NCBI GenBank assembly: GCA_035569235.1
Contig: DATMND010000003.1
Location: forward strand, 1-64,000
DNA from: JAMXLO01 sp035569235
Lineage (GTDB): Bacteria > Pseudomonadota > Alphaproteobacteria > Acetobacterales > Acetobacteraceae
Direction: 5' to 3'
DNA length: 64,000 bases
A program made the translations under genes and the position numbers. How positions within the stretch are numbered: position 1 is the first letter of the stretch; each line of letters opens with the position of its first letter. The notes beneath the pieces were generated by a model, which was not told the origin of the DNA, searched no databases, and worked only from the letters and a program-made list of their open reading frames with translations. Positions 1 to 8,195 of the stretch are shown one piece after another.

Positions 1-151
1 CATCGGTGCATTCGAGGCGCAGCTGCTGTCGGATCTGAAGTCGCGGGAACCGTCGGTCATGGAGTCGATCCGGACCGATCTGGAGATCAAGCCAGACACC
101 GAGAAGAAGCTGACCGCGTTCATGGACAACTTCGCGAAGTCGTTCAGTTGA
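1..151 (+). CDS. atpA: F1 ATP synthase alpha subunit, C-terminal end (partial)
   Basis: Only the last 49 codons are present; the reading frame starts at base 2 and the TGA is at 149-151. The helical tail IGAFEAQLLSDLKSREP and the ending MDNFAKSFS are typical of the alpha-subunit C-terminus. The gene lies directly upstream of atpG, atpD and atpC, the standard F1 gene order. The subunit forms the non-catalytic nucleotide-binding part of the F1 hexamer on the cytoplasmic side of the membrane. The 5' part lies outside the window. Confidence 0.93.
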   Translation, partial: IGAFEAQLLSDLKSREPSVMESIRTDLEIKPDTEKKLTAFMDNFAKSFS

Positions 152-164
152 CCAACTACGGGAA

Positions 165-272
165 CTCCCCCTCCCCTTGCGGGAGGGGGTTGGGGGGAGG
201 GGTGTGGCACCCCGGCCCCCTCCCCCCAACCTTGATCCACTTCGCGGCTCAAGCCCGCAAGGGGAGGGGGAG
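165..272. repeat. Nested G/C-strand palindrome in front of atpG
   Basis: Two nested inverted repeats lie between atpA and atpG. The outer arms at 165-183 and 254-272 are perfectly complementary over 19 bases, and the inner arms at 188-201 and 218-231 over 14 bases. The arms are runs of C/T on one side and A/G on the other. The right outer arm reaches into the atpG ribosome binding site (AGGAG, 271-275). A related but shorter element occurs at 43772-43798. It is a dispersed intergenic palindrome; any role in atpG translation is inference. Confidence 0.8.
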
Positions 273-281
273 GAGTTTGCA

Positions 282-1163
282 ATGCCCAGCCTGAAAGCGC
301 TCCGCACGCGCATAAACAGCGTGAAATCGACACAGAAGATAACGTCCGCCATGAAGATGGTGGCGGCGTCCAAACTGCGCCGCGCGCAGCAGCAGGCGGA
401 GGCGGCGCGGCCGTACGCCGATCGCATGGAGCGCATGCTGCGGGCCCTGGCGGCGTCGGTGGCGGACATGCCGGACGCGCCGCCGCTGCTGGCCGGCACC
501 GGCAAGGACCAAACCTACCTGCTGGTTCCGGTGACGGCGGATCGCGGCCTGGCCGGCGCCTTCAATTCCAACATCGGCCGCGCCACGCGCACGCTGGCGC
601 GCCGGCTGGAATCGCAGGGCAAGACTGTCAAAATACTGGCGGTCGGGCGCAAGGGGCGTGACTACCTGCGCCGCGAACTGGCTACCCGGATCACCGGCGA
701 CATCTCCTATGCCGGCAAGCGGCGACTGGAATACTCGGACGCGGTGGAGATTGGCACCCGCATCACCACCATGCTGGACGCGGGGGAAATCGACGCCTGC
801 ATCATCATCTACAATCGCTTCCGTTCAGTTATCTCGCAGATCGTCACCGAGCAGCAGCTGATACCTGCGCCACCGCCCGCCGAGGGCGAAGCGATCGATC
901 TGGGCGGCGCAAGTTACGATTTCGAACCGGACGAGGAGACGATCCTGGCGCGGCTGCTGCCGCAGGTGCTGGCGATCCAGATCTACCGTGCGCTGCTGGA
1001 AAGTGCGGCCGGCGAAAACGGCGCGCGGATGACCGCGATGGACAACGCGACCCGCAACGCCGGCGACATGATCAAGCGCCTGACGCTGAACTACAATCGC
1101 GCGCGCCAGGCGAACATCACGCGCGAACTGATCGAGATCATCTCCGGCGCCGAAGCCGTTTGA
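282..1163 (+). CDS. atpG: F1 ATP synthase gamma subunit
   Basis: The 293-residue product is the rotary central shaft of F1-ATPase. The conserved N-terminal helix (MPSLKALRTRINSVKSTQKI, residues 1-20) and the C-terminal helix (residues about 255-290, containing MTAMDNATRNAGD) are both present; these form the coiled coil inside the alpha/beta hexamer. The ATG at 282 is chosen because AGGAG sits 6 bases upstream and the protein then begins like other gamma subunits. An upstream in-frame ATG at 177 would add 35 residues translated from a palindromic repeat, which is not credible. It lies between atpA and atpD in the same operon. The length is normal for the family. Confidence 0.97.
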   Translation: MPSLKALRTRINSVKSTQKITSAMKMVAASKLRRAQQQAEAARPYADRMERMLRALAASVADMPDAPPLLAGTGKDQTYLLVPVTADRGLAGAFNSNIGRATRTLARRLESQGKTVKILAVGRKGRDYLRRELATRITGDISYAGKRRLEYSDAVEIGTRITTMLDAGEIDACIIIYNRFRSVISQIVTEQQLIPAPPPAEGEAIDLGGASYDFEPDEETILARLLPQVLAIQIYRALLESAAGENGARMTAMDNATRNAGDMIKRLTLNYNRARQANITRELIEIISGAEAV

Positions 1164-1183
1164 TACGCAAGGGATAGAGCAAG

Positions 1184-2617
1184 ATGGCAAGCAACATCGT
1201 CGGCCGCGTGACCCAGGTGATGGGCGCCGTCATCGACGTGCAGTTCGACGGCGAGCTGCCGTTCATCCAGAACGCGCTGCACACAAAGCTGGCGGACCAG
1301 ACGCTGGTGCTGGAGGTGGCGCAGGAACTCGGCGAGCGCACCGTGCGCTGCATCGCCATGGACAGCACCGACGGCATCGTGCGCGGTCAGGACGTGGTGG
1401 ACACCGGCGGCCCGATCACCGTGCCGGTGGGGCCCGAGACGCTCGGGCGCATCCTCAACGTGATCGGCGAACCGATCGACGAGCGCGGCCCTTGCACCAC
1501 CACGAAGCGCTACCCGATCCATCGCGACGCGCCCACCTTCGAGGAGCAGGCGACATCGGCCGAAATCCTGGTGACGGGCATCAAGGTGGTGGACCTGCTG
1601 GCGCCCTATTTGAAGGGCGGCAAGGTCGGGCTGTTCGGCGGTGCCGGCGTCGGCAAGACCGTGATCATCCAGGAGCTGATCAACAACATCGCCAAGGCGC
1701 ATGGCGGCGTGTCGGTGTTCGCCGGCGTCGGCGAGCGCACCCGCGAGGGCAACGACCTGTATCACGAGATGATCGACGCGGGCGTCATCAAGCTCGGCGA
1801 GAACGGCAGCACCGAGGGTTCCAAGGTGGCGCTGATGTATGGCCAGATGAACGAGCCGCCGGGTGCGCGCGCGCGCGTCGGGTTGTCCGGGCTATCGATG
1901 GCGGAATACTTCCGCGACGAGGAAGGCCAGGACGTGCTGTTCTTCGTGGACAACATCTTCCGGTTCACGCAGGCCGGCGCAGAGGTGTCCGCGTTGCTGG
2001 GGCGCATTCCATCGGCGGTGGGGTATCAGCCGACGCTCGCCACCGACATGGGCGCGCTGCAGGAACGCATCACCTCGACCAACAAGGGGTCGATCACGTC
2101 GGTGCAGGCGATCTATGTGCCGGCCGATGATTTGACTGATCCGGCGCCTGCAACGTCGTTCGCGCATTTGGACGCCACCACCGTGCTGTCGCGGCAGATC
2201 GCGGAGCTGGGGATTTATCCGGCGGTGGACCCGCTGGATTCCACCTCGCGCTCGCTGGACCCGCGCATCGTCGGCGAGGAGCACTATGAGGTGGCGCGCG
2301 AGACCCAGCGCATTTTGCAGACCTACAAGTCGCTGCAGGACATTATCGCGATTTTGGGCATGGACGAGCTGTCCGAGGAGGACAAGCTGGTGGTGGCGCG
2401 CGCCCGGAAAATCCAGCGCTTCCTGTCGCAGCCGTTCCACGTGGCCGAGGTGTTCACCGGTTTCCCCGGCATCTTCGTTCCGGTGGCCGACACGATCCGC
2501 AGCTTCAAGGCGATCTGCGCCGGCGAATACGACCACCTGCCGGAGGCCGCGTTCTATATGGTCGGCACGATCGAGGACGCGGTGAAGAAGGGCGAGAGTT
2601 TGAAAGCGACGGCGTAA
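1184..2617 (+). CDS. atpD: F1 ATP synthase beta subunit
   Basis: The catalytic subunit of F1, 477 residues, makes ATP from ADP and phosphate. The Walker A motif GGAGVGKT is at residues 152-159, the catalytic-glutamate motif GERTREG at 183-189, and the ALLGRIPSAVGYQPTL stretch follows further on. The start ATG lies 20 bases after the atpG stop and the next gene of the operon is atpC. Length and motifs are those of a normal, intact beta subunit, and nothing in the sequence suggests divergence. Confidence 0.98.
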   Translation: MASNIVGRVTQVMGAVIDVQFDGELPFIQNALHTKLADQTLVLEVAQELGERTVRCIAMDSTDGIVRGQDVVDTGGPITVPVGPETLGRILNVIGEPIDERGPCTTTKRYPIHRDAPTFEEQATSAEILVTGIKVVDLLAPYLKGGKVGLFGGAGVGKTVIIQELINNIAKAHGGVSVFAGVGERTREGNDLYHEMIDAGVIKLGENGSTEGSKVALMYGQMNEPPGARARVGLSGLSMAEYFRDEEGQDVLFFVDNIFRFTQAGAEVSALLGRIPSAVGYQPTLATDMGALQERITSTNKGSITSVQAIYVPADDLTDPAPATSFAHLDATTVLSRQIAELGIYPAVDPLDSTSRSLDPRIVGEEHYEVARETQRILQTYKSLQDIIAILGMDELSEEDKLVVARARKIQRFLSQPFHVAEVFTGFPGIFVPVADTIRSFKAICAGEYDHLPEAAFYMVGTIEDAVKKGESLKATA

Positions 2618-2634
2618 TGCCGGCCTTCCTCGTC

Positions 2635-2656
2635 ATGGCGGGCGAAGGCCCGCCAT
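2635..2656. repeat. Short hairpin between atpD and atpC
   Basis: Nine-base complementary arms (ATGGCGGGC at 2635-2643, GCCCGCCAT at 2648-2656) flank a GAAG loop. The following sequence CCACGTCTTC recurs at 3192-3201 downstream of atpC, so both are probably copies of one dispersed palindrome family. No T-run follows, so it is unlikely to be a strong terminator. It could affect mRNA stability between the two genes. Confidence 0.65.
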
Positions 2657-2684
2657 CCACGTCTTCACTTGGGGCGTCGCAACG

Positions 2685-3104
2685 ATGCCGGTGAACCTGG
2701 AAATCGTCAGCCCAGAAAGACTGCTGCTGTCCCGACCGGTGGACATGGTGGTCATCCCGGCCTCGGAGGGCGACATGGGCGTGCTGGAAGGCCACACGCC
2801 GATGATCGTCATGCTGCGCGGCGGGGTTATCGCGCTGTATGAGGGCGAGCGGATCACCGACCAGATGTTCGTCGCCGGCGGTTTCGCCGAGGTCACGCCG
2901 GAGCGCTGCACCGTGTTGGCGAACGAGGTGATGCCGGTGGCCGACCTGCAACGATCCGAGGGCGAGCGTCGCCTGGCCGAAGCCGATGCAGCGCTGGCGG
3001 AGATCGACGCTAACGACGTTGTGGGGGAGGAACTGGCGCTGGAGCGCGCGCAGTCCGCGCGGGCAATGATTGAGGCGGTGGATGGGCTGCTGACAGGGCG
3101 GTAA
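2685..3104 (+). CDS. atpC: F1 ATP synthase epsilon subunit
   Basis: The 139-residue product is the epsilon subunit, part of the rotor and a regulator of ATP hydrolysis. The N-terminal beta-sandwich (residues 1-85) has the typical PVNLEIVSPERLLLS start and GDMGVLEGHTPM stretch. The C-terminal half is helical (about 90-135, rich in Glu and Ala). It starts 67 bases after atpD, with a hairpin between the two genes. It is the last gene of the operon visible here. Confidence 0.95.
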   Translation: MPVNLEIVSPERLLLSRPVDMVVIPASEGDMGVLEGHTPMIVMLRGGVIALYEGERITDQMFVAGGFAEVTPERCTVLANEVMPVADLQRSEGERRLAEADAALAEIDANDVVGEELALERAQSARAMIEAVDGLLTGR

Positions 3105-3586
3105 AGATCCGCCGAGAAACGACCGAGTCCGTTGCGAACGCTTCGTCGTCATAGCCGTCCCGGACGCGATCCGGGGATCAGTTCCGCCCATCCACGTCTT
3201 CGCTGCCGGCAGAAAGAGAAGACGTGGCCAACCAGGTCACGCACCGCGCGCGAGATACGTGCCGATGTAGAATTCGCCAAGTGGGCACGTCAGGCCGATG
3301 CACTCAAGGCGCAAGAGCCGATGTCGACCTATGCTGGCTTCAAGAGCGCTGCATCAGCAGGACGATATTGCCGAGGCACGACGAACTCCGAGACTTTCTC
3401 CGCTGCCGGTCCCGCATGGCCAACATAACCCGACAGCGACGCGCCGCCTTCGCCACACGGCGATAGTGCTCGGAATCCTGGAGGCAGCCTAAACGGAAGA
3501 ACCGCTTACGCCGGTTTCGATGCCAGGGCGCGAAAGCTGACAGCACCTGAAGATCGGCATTCCAATCCTCGTCGTCAAAAGTCCGA
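3105..3586. other. Intergenic stretch between atpC and the polysaccharide locus
   Basis: There is no convincing gene in these 480 bases; the short open frames on both strands have no recognisable motif or ribosome binding site. It contains one perfect 10-bp inverted repeat, CCACGTCTTC at 3192-3201 and GAAGACGTGG at 3218-3227, with a 16-base loop. This may end the atp transcript, although no T-run follows. The two flanking genes converge on this region. Confidence 0.6.
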
Positions 3587-5185
3587 TCAGAATGCATTCG
3601 GATCAACAAAACCATGCACGGCGGTTTTAGCCAAGATTCTCAAATCGAGCAGGGGCGACCAATTCTCAACATAATATATATCATGCGCAACACGTTGTTC
3701 TATCTGCTCGGGGGTAACGGTGGGGCCGCGCCAGCCATTTATCTGGGCCCAGCCGGTTATGCCCGGCTTGGTGCGGTGCCGTGCCGCATACTGCCTGACC
3801 GCTTCGGGGTATAGCCGCCCTGCCGCCGTTGCAAGGGGCGAATGGGGGCGTGGCCCGACCAGCCACATATCCCCTGCCAGCACATTCAGCAATTGCGGCA
3901 ACTCGTCAAGGCTGGTCTTGCGCAGCAGTGCACCAAGGGGATACACGCGATGATCTTCCCTGGTGGCAAGCACAAGCTTGTCGGACGGTTGCGATGCCGT
4001 GGCATGCATCGTCCTGAACTTGAACATACGAAACTGTCGGCCACAGTATCCTTCACGCATCTGGCGAAAAAACACCGGACCAGGGCTCGACAATCGAATA
4101 CCGATTGCGACGATCAAGAAGACTGGAAGAAACAGCAGCAGGGCCATCAGTGCAATAGTGCGATCCTGAACATCTTTTTGTAACCAGCGCCAGCCCTGCA
4201 ATGGGGCACTCCCAAAACGCAACAGAGTTACCTTATCCGTGCTGCCTTCTGACGGAGCGATGCAGATGTTGGGAAGGTTGAGGCTTTCAGGCCAGATAGA
4301 CAGAGTGACGGGCAGACAGCGCAGGTAGGAAATCAGATCCTCGACTGCTTCGCGCTGGTGAAGGGATGTCGCGACAATCAACTCGTCGACCCGATGCTGC
4401 TGCAGGAAATTCGGTAGCTGTGACAGTGGACCAAGGCACGGTGCATCGATCGATGCACCCAAGTCACGATCGTTTGGCCAGAAATATCCGAGAAGTATAA
4501 TGTCGCTTTGATTGCGCTGCACCTGGCTTGCGCAAGAACGTGCTTCGTTGCCTGTTCCTATTATGCAGATCGTATGTCCCAGGTTCTTGGACCGCAGGAG
4601 CGCGACGTTGCCGCGCGCAGAGATGCTTCGGAAGAATACGAGCAGAACTGCCGAAGATAAAAGCCAGATCATTACCCAGTATTGTGTGCAGCTGTTCTGT
4701 GAATCTCTGATCATGGCCAGCAACAGGAGGGGGCTGATCCCTAGGCACCATGATCCAGCGGCCAAAGTGCTCGAAGCGTACGCTCGTCCGATTAGGCTAT
4801 ATTCATATGCCCCCATAGAACGGAGCACACAGTGCGCCACAAATGCCATGACAATGGCCGCGGTCAACGCGGTCCCGGCGCTGACCACCTCCACGTCCGT
4901 AAAACAGCGAATGACAAAAACCGAAAAAGCCGATGCACTCAGGACCGCGATTGCATCCGCCACCTGCACAGCTGCCACGAGGTGCCATTTTGACCAGGGC
5001 GGCACAGTCGGCAAAGTCGAGATCGCACGGAGCGCAGCACCTTGTCGCATCGCGGGATAAATCCCCCTTGCTGCATCAACCGACGGTAGAGCGCTGATTT
5101 CGTTGAGCACGTCGCAGGCTCTCTGGGTCAATAAGTGGCTTGGTATCGCAACATCGGAACAATAACATGACTGGATCGGCGCCAT
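3587..5185 (-). CDS. Exopolysaccharide priming glycosylphosphotransferase (WcaJ/GumD type)
   Basis: It starts polysaccharide repeat-unit assembly by moving a sugar-1-phosphate onto undecaprenyl phosphate at the inner membrane. The N-terminal half has about four membrane spans and a CoA-binding-like middle region (IIGTGNEARSCASQV). Another span follows (ALMALLLFLPVFLIVAIG), then the bacterial sugar transferase domain with FKFRTMH, KTSLDELPQLLNVLAGDMW, VGPRP and KPGITGWAQING. It ends with the usual NWSPLLDLRILAKTAVHG. The start is uncertain: ATG 5185 gives 532 residues but has no ribosome binding site, while ATG 5050 (487 residues) has a purine-rich AAGGGGGA upstream. It is the most distal gene of the leftward polysaccharide block. 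Confidence 0.92.
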   Translation of the reverse strand: MAPIQSCYCSDVAIPSHLLTQRACDVLNEISALPSVDAARGIYPAMRQGAALRAISTLPTVPPWSKWHLVAAVQVADAIAVLSASAFSVFVIRCFTDVEVVSAGTALTAAIVMAFVAHCVLRSMGAYEYSLIGRAYASSTLAAGSWCLGISPLLLLAMIRDSQNSCTQYWVMIWLLSSAVLLVFFRSISARGNVALLRSKNLGHTICIIGTGNEARSCASQVQRNQSDIILLGYFWPNDRDLGASIDAPCLGPLSQLPNFLQQHRVDELIVATSLHQREAVEDLISYLRCLPVTLSIWPESLNLPNICIAPSEGSTDKVTLLRFGSAPLQGWRWLQKDVQDRTIALMALLLFLPVFLIVAIGIRLSSPGPVFFRQMREGYCGRQFRMFKFRTMHATASQPSDKLVLATREDHRVYPLGALLRKTSLDELPQLLNVLAGDMWLVGPRPHSPLATAAGRLYPEAVRQYAARHRTKPGITGWAQINGWRGPTVTPEQIEQRVAHDIYYVENWSPLLDLRILAKTAVHGFVDPNAF

Positions 5186-5492
5186 GGCGGGCCGGTATCA
5201 TGTTGTGGTGACGTATATATCACGAGTTGATAGCGGGTTAATGACGGCTGCGTGTCGCTAGAATCACGATCTGGTGACCGATTCCACCAGCGAACCAGAT
5301 GTTTGGAAGCGCGCCCCGGCCAGCCTGTGGCGAAGCGTTTGCATCACGGTCCGGTCGAACCTGGCCGGAGATGTTGCCGATGGTGCCTGTCTCCAAACCC
5401 TCGCCGCATCGCAAGCCCACGAAGGAATCCGCGACTGCGTCAAAGGGTCTGCAGCCGGCGATCTGATGCACGGGTTCCGGCGCATCGGTCAA
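5186..5492. other. Gap between two polysaccharide genes with an AT-rich motif
   Basis: No gene is supported here. Open frames exist on both strands but lack motifs and ribosome binding sites. Read on the minus strand it holds the 11-base motif CGTGATATATA (5214-5224), which is also found at 17431-17441 upstream of the large GH26 protein. It could contain a separate promoter for the priming transferase gene. Confidence 0.45.
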
Positions 5493-6686
5493 CTACGCGG
5501 CGGCCATGGGCTGCGTCATTGGAGCACCGACTGCGTTTTCGCGCGCACGCACCAATGCTTCATACAGCGCTGAGGTCCGCTCGGCGATGACATCCCAGGA
5601 AGGAATTTGCGTGCTCAGCAGCCCCACGTTGCGGCCACAGGATCGCAACAGCTCCGGATCGGCCAGCAGAGTTTCAATCGCCTCGGCCAGAGCAATCGGG
5701 TCGTCCGGCGGCACAATCCGTCCATGGGTACCGTTGCGCAACAGCTTCTGGAACGCCCCGATCCCGCTGGCAATGATCGGCTTGCCATACGGCAGGCACG
5801 ACATCAGCACGCCGCTGGTATCGATCTCGCGATAGGGAAACGCAAAGATGTCAGCCTGGCAGAAGACCTTGCCCATATCGTCCTCAGTGGCGTAGCCGAG
5901 CTTCCATACGATACTGTCCGCGACGCCGAGCGCCTCGGCGCGTCGCATCAGCGGCTGCACAGGAATCATCGGCTCGCCGGCGACAAGCACCTGGCATCGC
6001 GCACGCAAGGGCGCCGAAAGGCGGCCAAGCGCCTCGATCATGACGTCAACACCCTTGTAAGCCTTGATTCTTCCGAACAGCAGGATCGTGAGCGGAGCAG
6101 AGTCTCGCGACAGGCCGCCGCTGGACTTGGGAACATCGAGTATCCCATGCGAAATGGTGGAAATTCGTTCCGGGGAAAGCCCGCGTTCGACCAGCAGGGT
6201 CCTGCTGGACTCGCTATGCACGATCAGATGATCGAATTCCCGCCAGACACTTTTCGATCCAATTCGCTGAATCGCGGATTTGGGCGAATTGTTGAACGGC
6301 GCGACGTCATGCACCGTCAGCACGACGGGACCGATCGACCGGCGAATGCGGCGCACCGCAATCATGTCGATCGCCGGAAGCGGCAGCCACTGGAAATGCA
6401 CGACCTTTGGCCGCTCAGTGCGAAGGACACGGGCGAGCCGGGCAAGGTCCGCGGCATGCTCCAGGCCCTTCAGGACATGAAACATGCCACTCGGCGCTGC
6501 GGCATCCGGCCGCTCGCTCCATCTGTAGAAGAAGGCGCGCGGCGCTGCTTCACGTGGGGTAAACTCCTGCGAACGGAGTTCGCGGCCGTACAGCGTAACA
6601 TCGCACCCTCTCGCCATGAGCGCCGCGCACAGAGCGCTATCGTAGGGCAGCGTGAACAGGGAAGGATCAATCATCGCGATTTTCAA
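5493..6686 (-). CDS. GT4-family glycosyltransferase
   Basis: The 397-residue protein has the GT-B fold layout of family 4 glycosyltransferases. The N-terminal acceptor domain starts MKIAMIDPSLFTLPYDSALC and contains VVLTVHDVAPFN. The C-terminal nucleotide-sugar domain contains ILLFGRIKAYKGVDVMIEAL and the donor-binding region around FAFPYREIDTSGVLMSCLPY followed by GKPIIASGIGAF. It lies 15 bases downstream of the Wzx gene and is co-transcribed leftward. It most likely adds one sugar to the lipid-linked repeat unit at the inner face of the membrane. The sugar donor cannot be read from the sequence. Confidence 0.9.
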   Translation of the reverse strand: MKIAMIDPSLFTLPYDSALCAALMARGCDVTLYGRELRSQEFTPREAAPRAFFYRWSERPDAAAPSGMFHVLKGLEHAADLARLARVLRTERPKVVHFQWLPLPAIDMIAVRRIRRSIGPVVLTVHDVAPFNNSPKSAIQRIGSKSVWREFDHLIVHSESSRTLLVERGLSPERISTISHGILDVPKSSGGLSRDSAPLTILLFGRIKAYKGVDVMIEALGRLSAPLRARCQVLVAGEPMIPVQPLMRRAEALGVADSIVWKLGYATEDDMGKVFCQADIFAFPYREIDTSGVLMSCLPYGKPIIASGIGAFQKLLRNGTHGRIVPPDDPIALAEAIETLLADPELLRSCGRNVGLLSTQIPSWDVIAERTSALYEALVRARENAVGAPMTQPMAAA

Positions 6687-6701
6687 GGTCTTGATTCCCC
6701 G

Positions 6702-8195
6702 TTAGAACTTGCCAGCCGTCACATGATCCGCGATCGAGGCTGGCATCACGCGAGCCGGCTTGCCGATTGAAATCTGCATCATCACGAGGCGGGCCAGGTC
6801 AGGTCGGACGAGGGCGATCCCCAGAATCAGCGCAAGACAGCCCGCCGGCGCCAACACTCCAAGCCGGGCCACCGGCGCGAGTCCAACCAGCACCATCTGA
6901 TCCATTGGCCAAAGCACGGCTGAAATGATCAGGACCACAAGGATCGGCCGCCACAGCGCTTTCATGATGTCGACGGGACGCAGCGGCATCGCTCGCGTGC
7001 ACATGGCCAGCAGGACGATGGCAGACAGCACCTGGCGCAGAGACCAGGCAAGAGCCGCCGCCGTGATACCGAAACGAGAAAGTGCGAACAGCAGCGCGAC
7101 GGACGTTGCCATTTCAAGAATGCTCAGCGGCAAGACCAGGGCGGGCCGTCCGAGGGCGGAAAAGACCGTGTAGCTGAAAGTCGCGGTCAATGCGGCGCAA
7201 GCGCCCAACGCGAGGATCTGGATCAACGGAACGGACGGCAGCCAGACGTCTCCCAGGACAGCCCGCACAATCGTCGGCGCGCAAATCGCCAGGGCGGCAA
7301 GGCTGGGCAGTGCGATGACGCAGATTGTCGACGTCGCGGCAACAAACTGCTGCGCCAGCCGATGCGGGTCGTGTTGCATGCGCGCGAAGACTGGCAATCC
7401 CACGTTGGTCGCGATATGCCCGATCAGATCACGCAGCGTGTCCGTGATGCGGAAGGCGATACCCAGCAGGCCGAACTGAAATGGGCCGAACAGGTAGGCA
7501 GCGAGCACCTGGTACAGTCTTGGCAGATTGGTCTGAACGACCTCGTTCGCGAGCCAAGGCACGGCAAAGCGCAGTAATTCGAGCAGTGGGGCATAGCGTG
7601 GCATCCGGTGGATTGTTCGGGGCGACCAGTACCAAAGCGCCAGTGCCCCCAGCAACGCGGTGGTAAGATATTGCGCGATCAGACTCCACGCACCATAGCC
7701 GTTGAACGCGAGTGTCAGCGCGACGCCGCAACTGACCAGTCGAGCCACCAGAGTACGCATCGCGAGATGGCGGAAGTCCAACGCTCGGCGGAGCATCGCC
7801 GACTGCACGCCGCTATATCCGGAGAACAGCAGCCCGACCGCAGCGGCGCGAATCAGCGGCGCGAGGCGTGGCTCTCCATATGCAAAGGCGGCCGGCCCGG
7901 CGACAGCCCAGCAGATCAGGACGAGCAGGCCGGCAACGCCAAACGTGGTCCACAGAGCCGCATCGACGTGTCCGTCATCAATCGCGGGGCGCTGGACAAG
8001 CGCTTCGTTGAACAGACCTTCCACCGCCACGTTCAGGAACTGGATGACCGCCACCACGATGACTGCGACACCGAAATCAGTGGGTCCGAGCAGGCGCGCG
8101 GTGACCACAATCGTCATGAATGAAAGCAGGATGAGCGTCAGCGACTCGACGATCGCCCAGCTTACCGAGCGGACCAGAACGGCGGGCTTGGTCAT
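6702..8195 (-). CDS. Wzx-type oligosaccharide flippase
   Basis: A 497-residue, almost wholly hydrophobic protein of the MOP/polysaccharide-transporter superfamily with roughly 12-14 membrane spans. The start MTKPAVLVRSVSWAIVESL and the stretch TARLLGPTDFGVAVIVVAVI are typical of lipopolysaccharide/EPS flippases. It would turn the lipid-linked repeat unit from the cytoplasmic to the periplasmic side. The start codon overlaps the stop of the upstream glycosyltransferase by 4 bases (ATGA), indicating translational coupling. The flanking polymerase-like and glycosyltransferase genes support the role. Confidence 0.9.
   Translation of the reverse strand: MTKPAVLVRSVSWAIVESLTLILLSFMTIVVTARLLGPTDFGVAVIVVAVIQFLNVAVEGLFNEALVQRPAIDDGHVDAALWTTFGVAGLLVLICWAVAGPAAFAYGEPRLAPLIRAAAVGLLFSGYSGVQSAMLRRALDFRHLAMRTLVARLVSCGVALTLAFNGYGAWSLIAQYLTTALLGALALWYWSPRTIHRMPRYAPLLELLRFAVPWLANEVVQTNLPRLYQVLAAYLFGPFQFGLLGIAFRITDTLRDLIGHIATNVGLPVFARMQHDPHRLAQQFVAATSTICVIALPSLAALAICAPTIVRAVLGDVWLPSVPLIQILALGACAALTATFSYTVFSALGRPALVLPLSILEMATSVALLFALSRFGITAAALAWSLRQVLSAIVLLAMCTRAMPLRPVDIMKALWRPILVVLIISAVLWPMDQMVLVGLAPVARLGVLAPAGCLALILGIALVRPDLARLVMMQISIGKPARVMPASIADHVTAGKF

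Noticed and set aside
2505..3191. A 228-codon minus-strand frame
   Set aside because: Antisense to atpC and the atpD end; no motif.
3192..3227. Hairpin after atpC as a rho-independent terminator
   Set aside because: The stem is perfect but has a 16-base loop and no T-run, and the arm sequence is a dispersed repeat, so it was listed only as a possible terminator within the intergenic stretch.
3340..3615. A 91-codon minus-strand frame after the priming transferase gene
   Set aside because: No start signal or motif; it overlaps the priming transferase end in another frame.
5238..5573. Short open frames on both strands between two polysaccharide genes
   Set aside because: No ribosome binding site, no family resemblance; overlapping frames on both strands are expected at this GC content.
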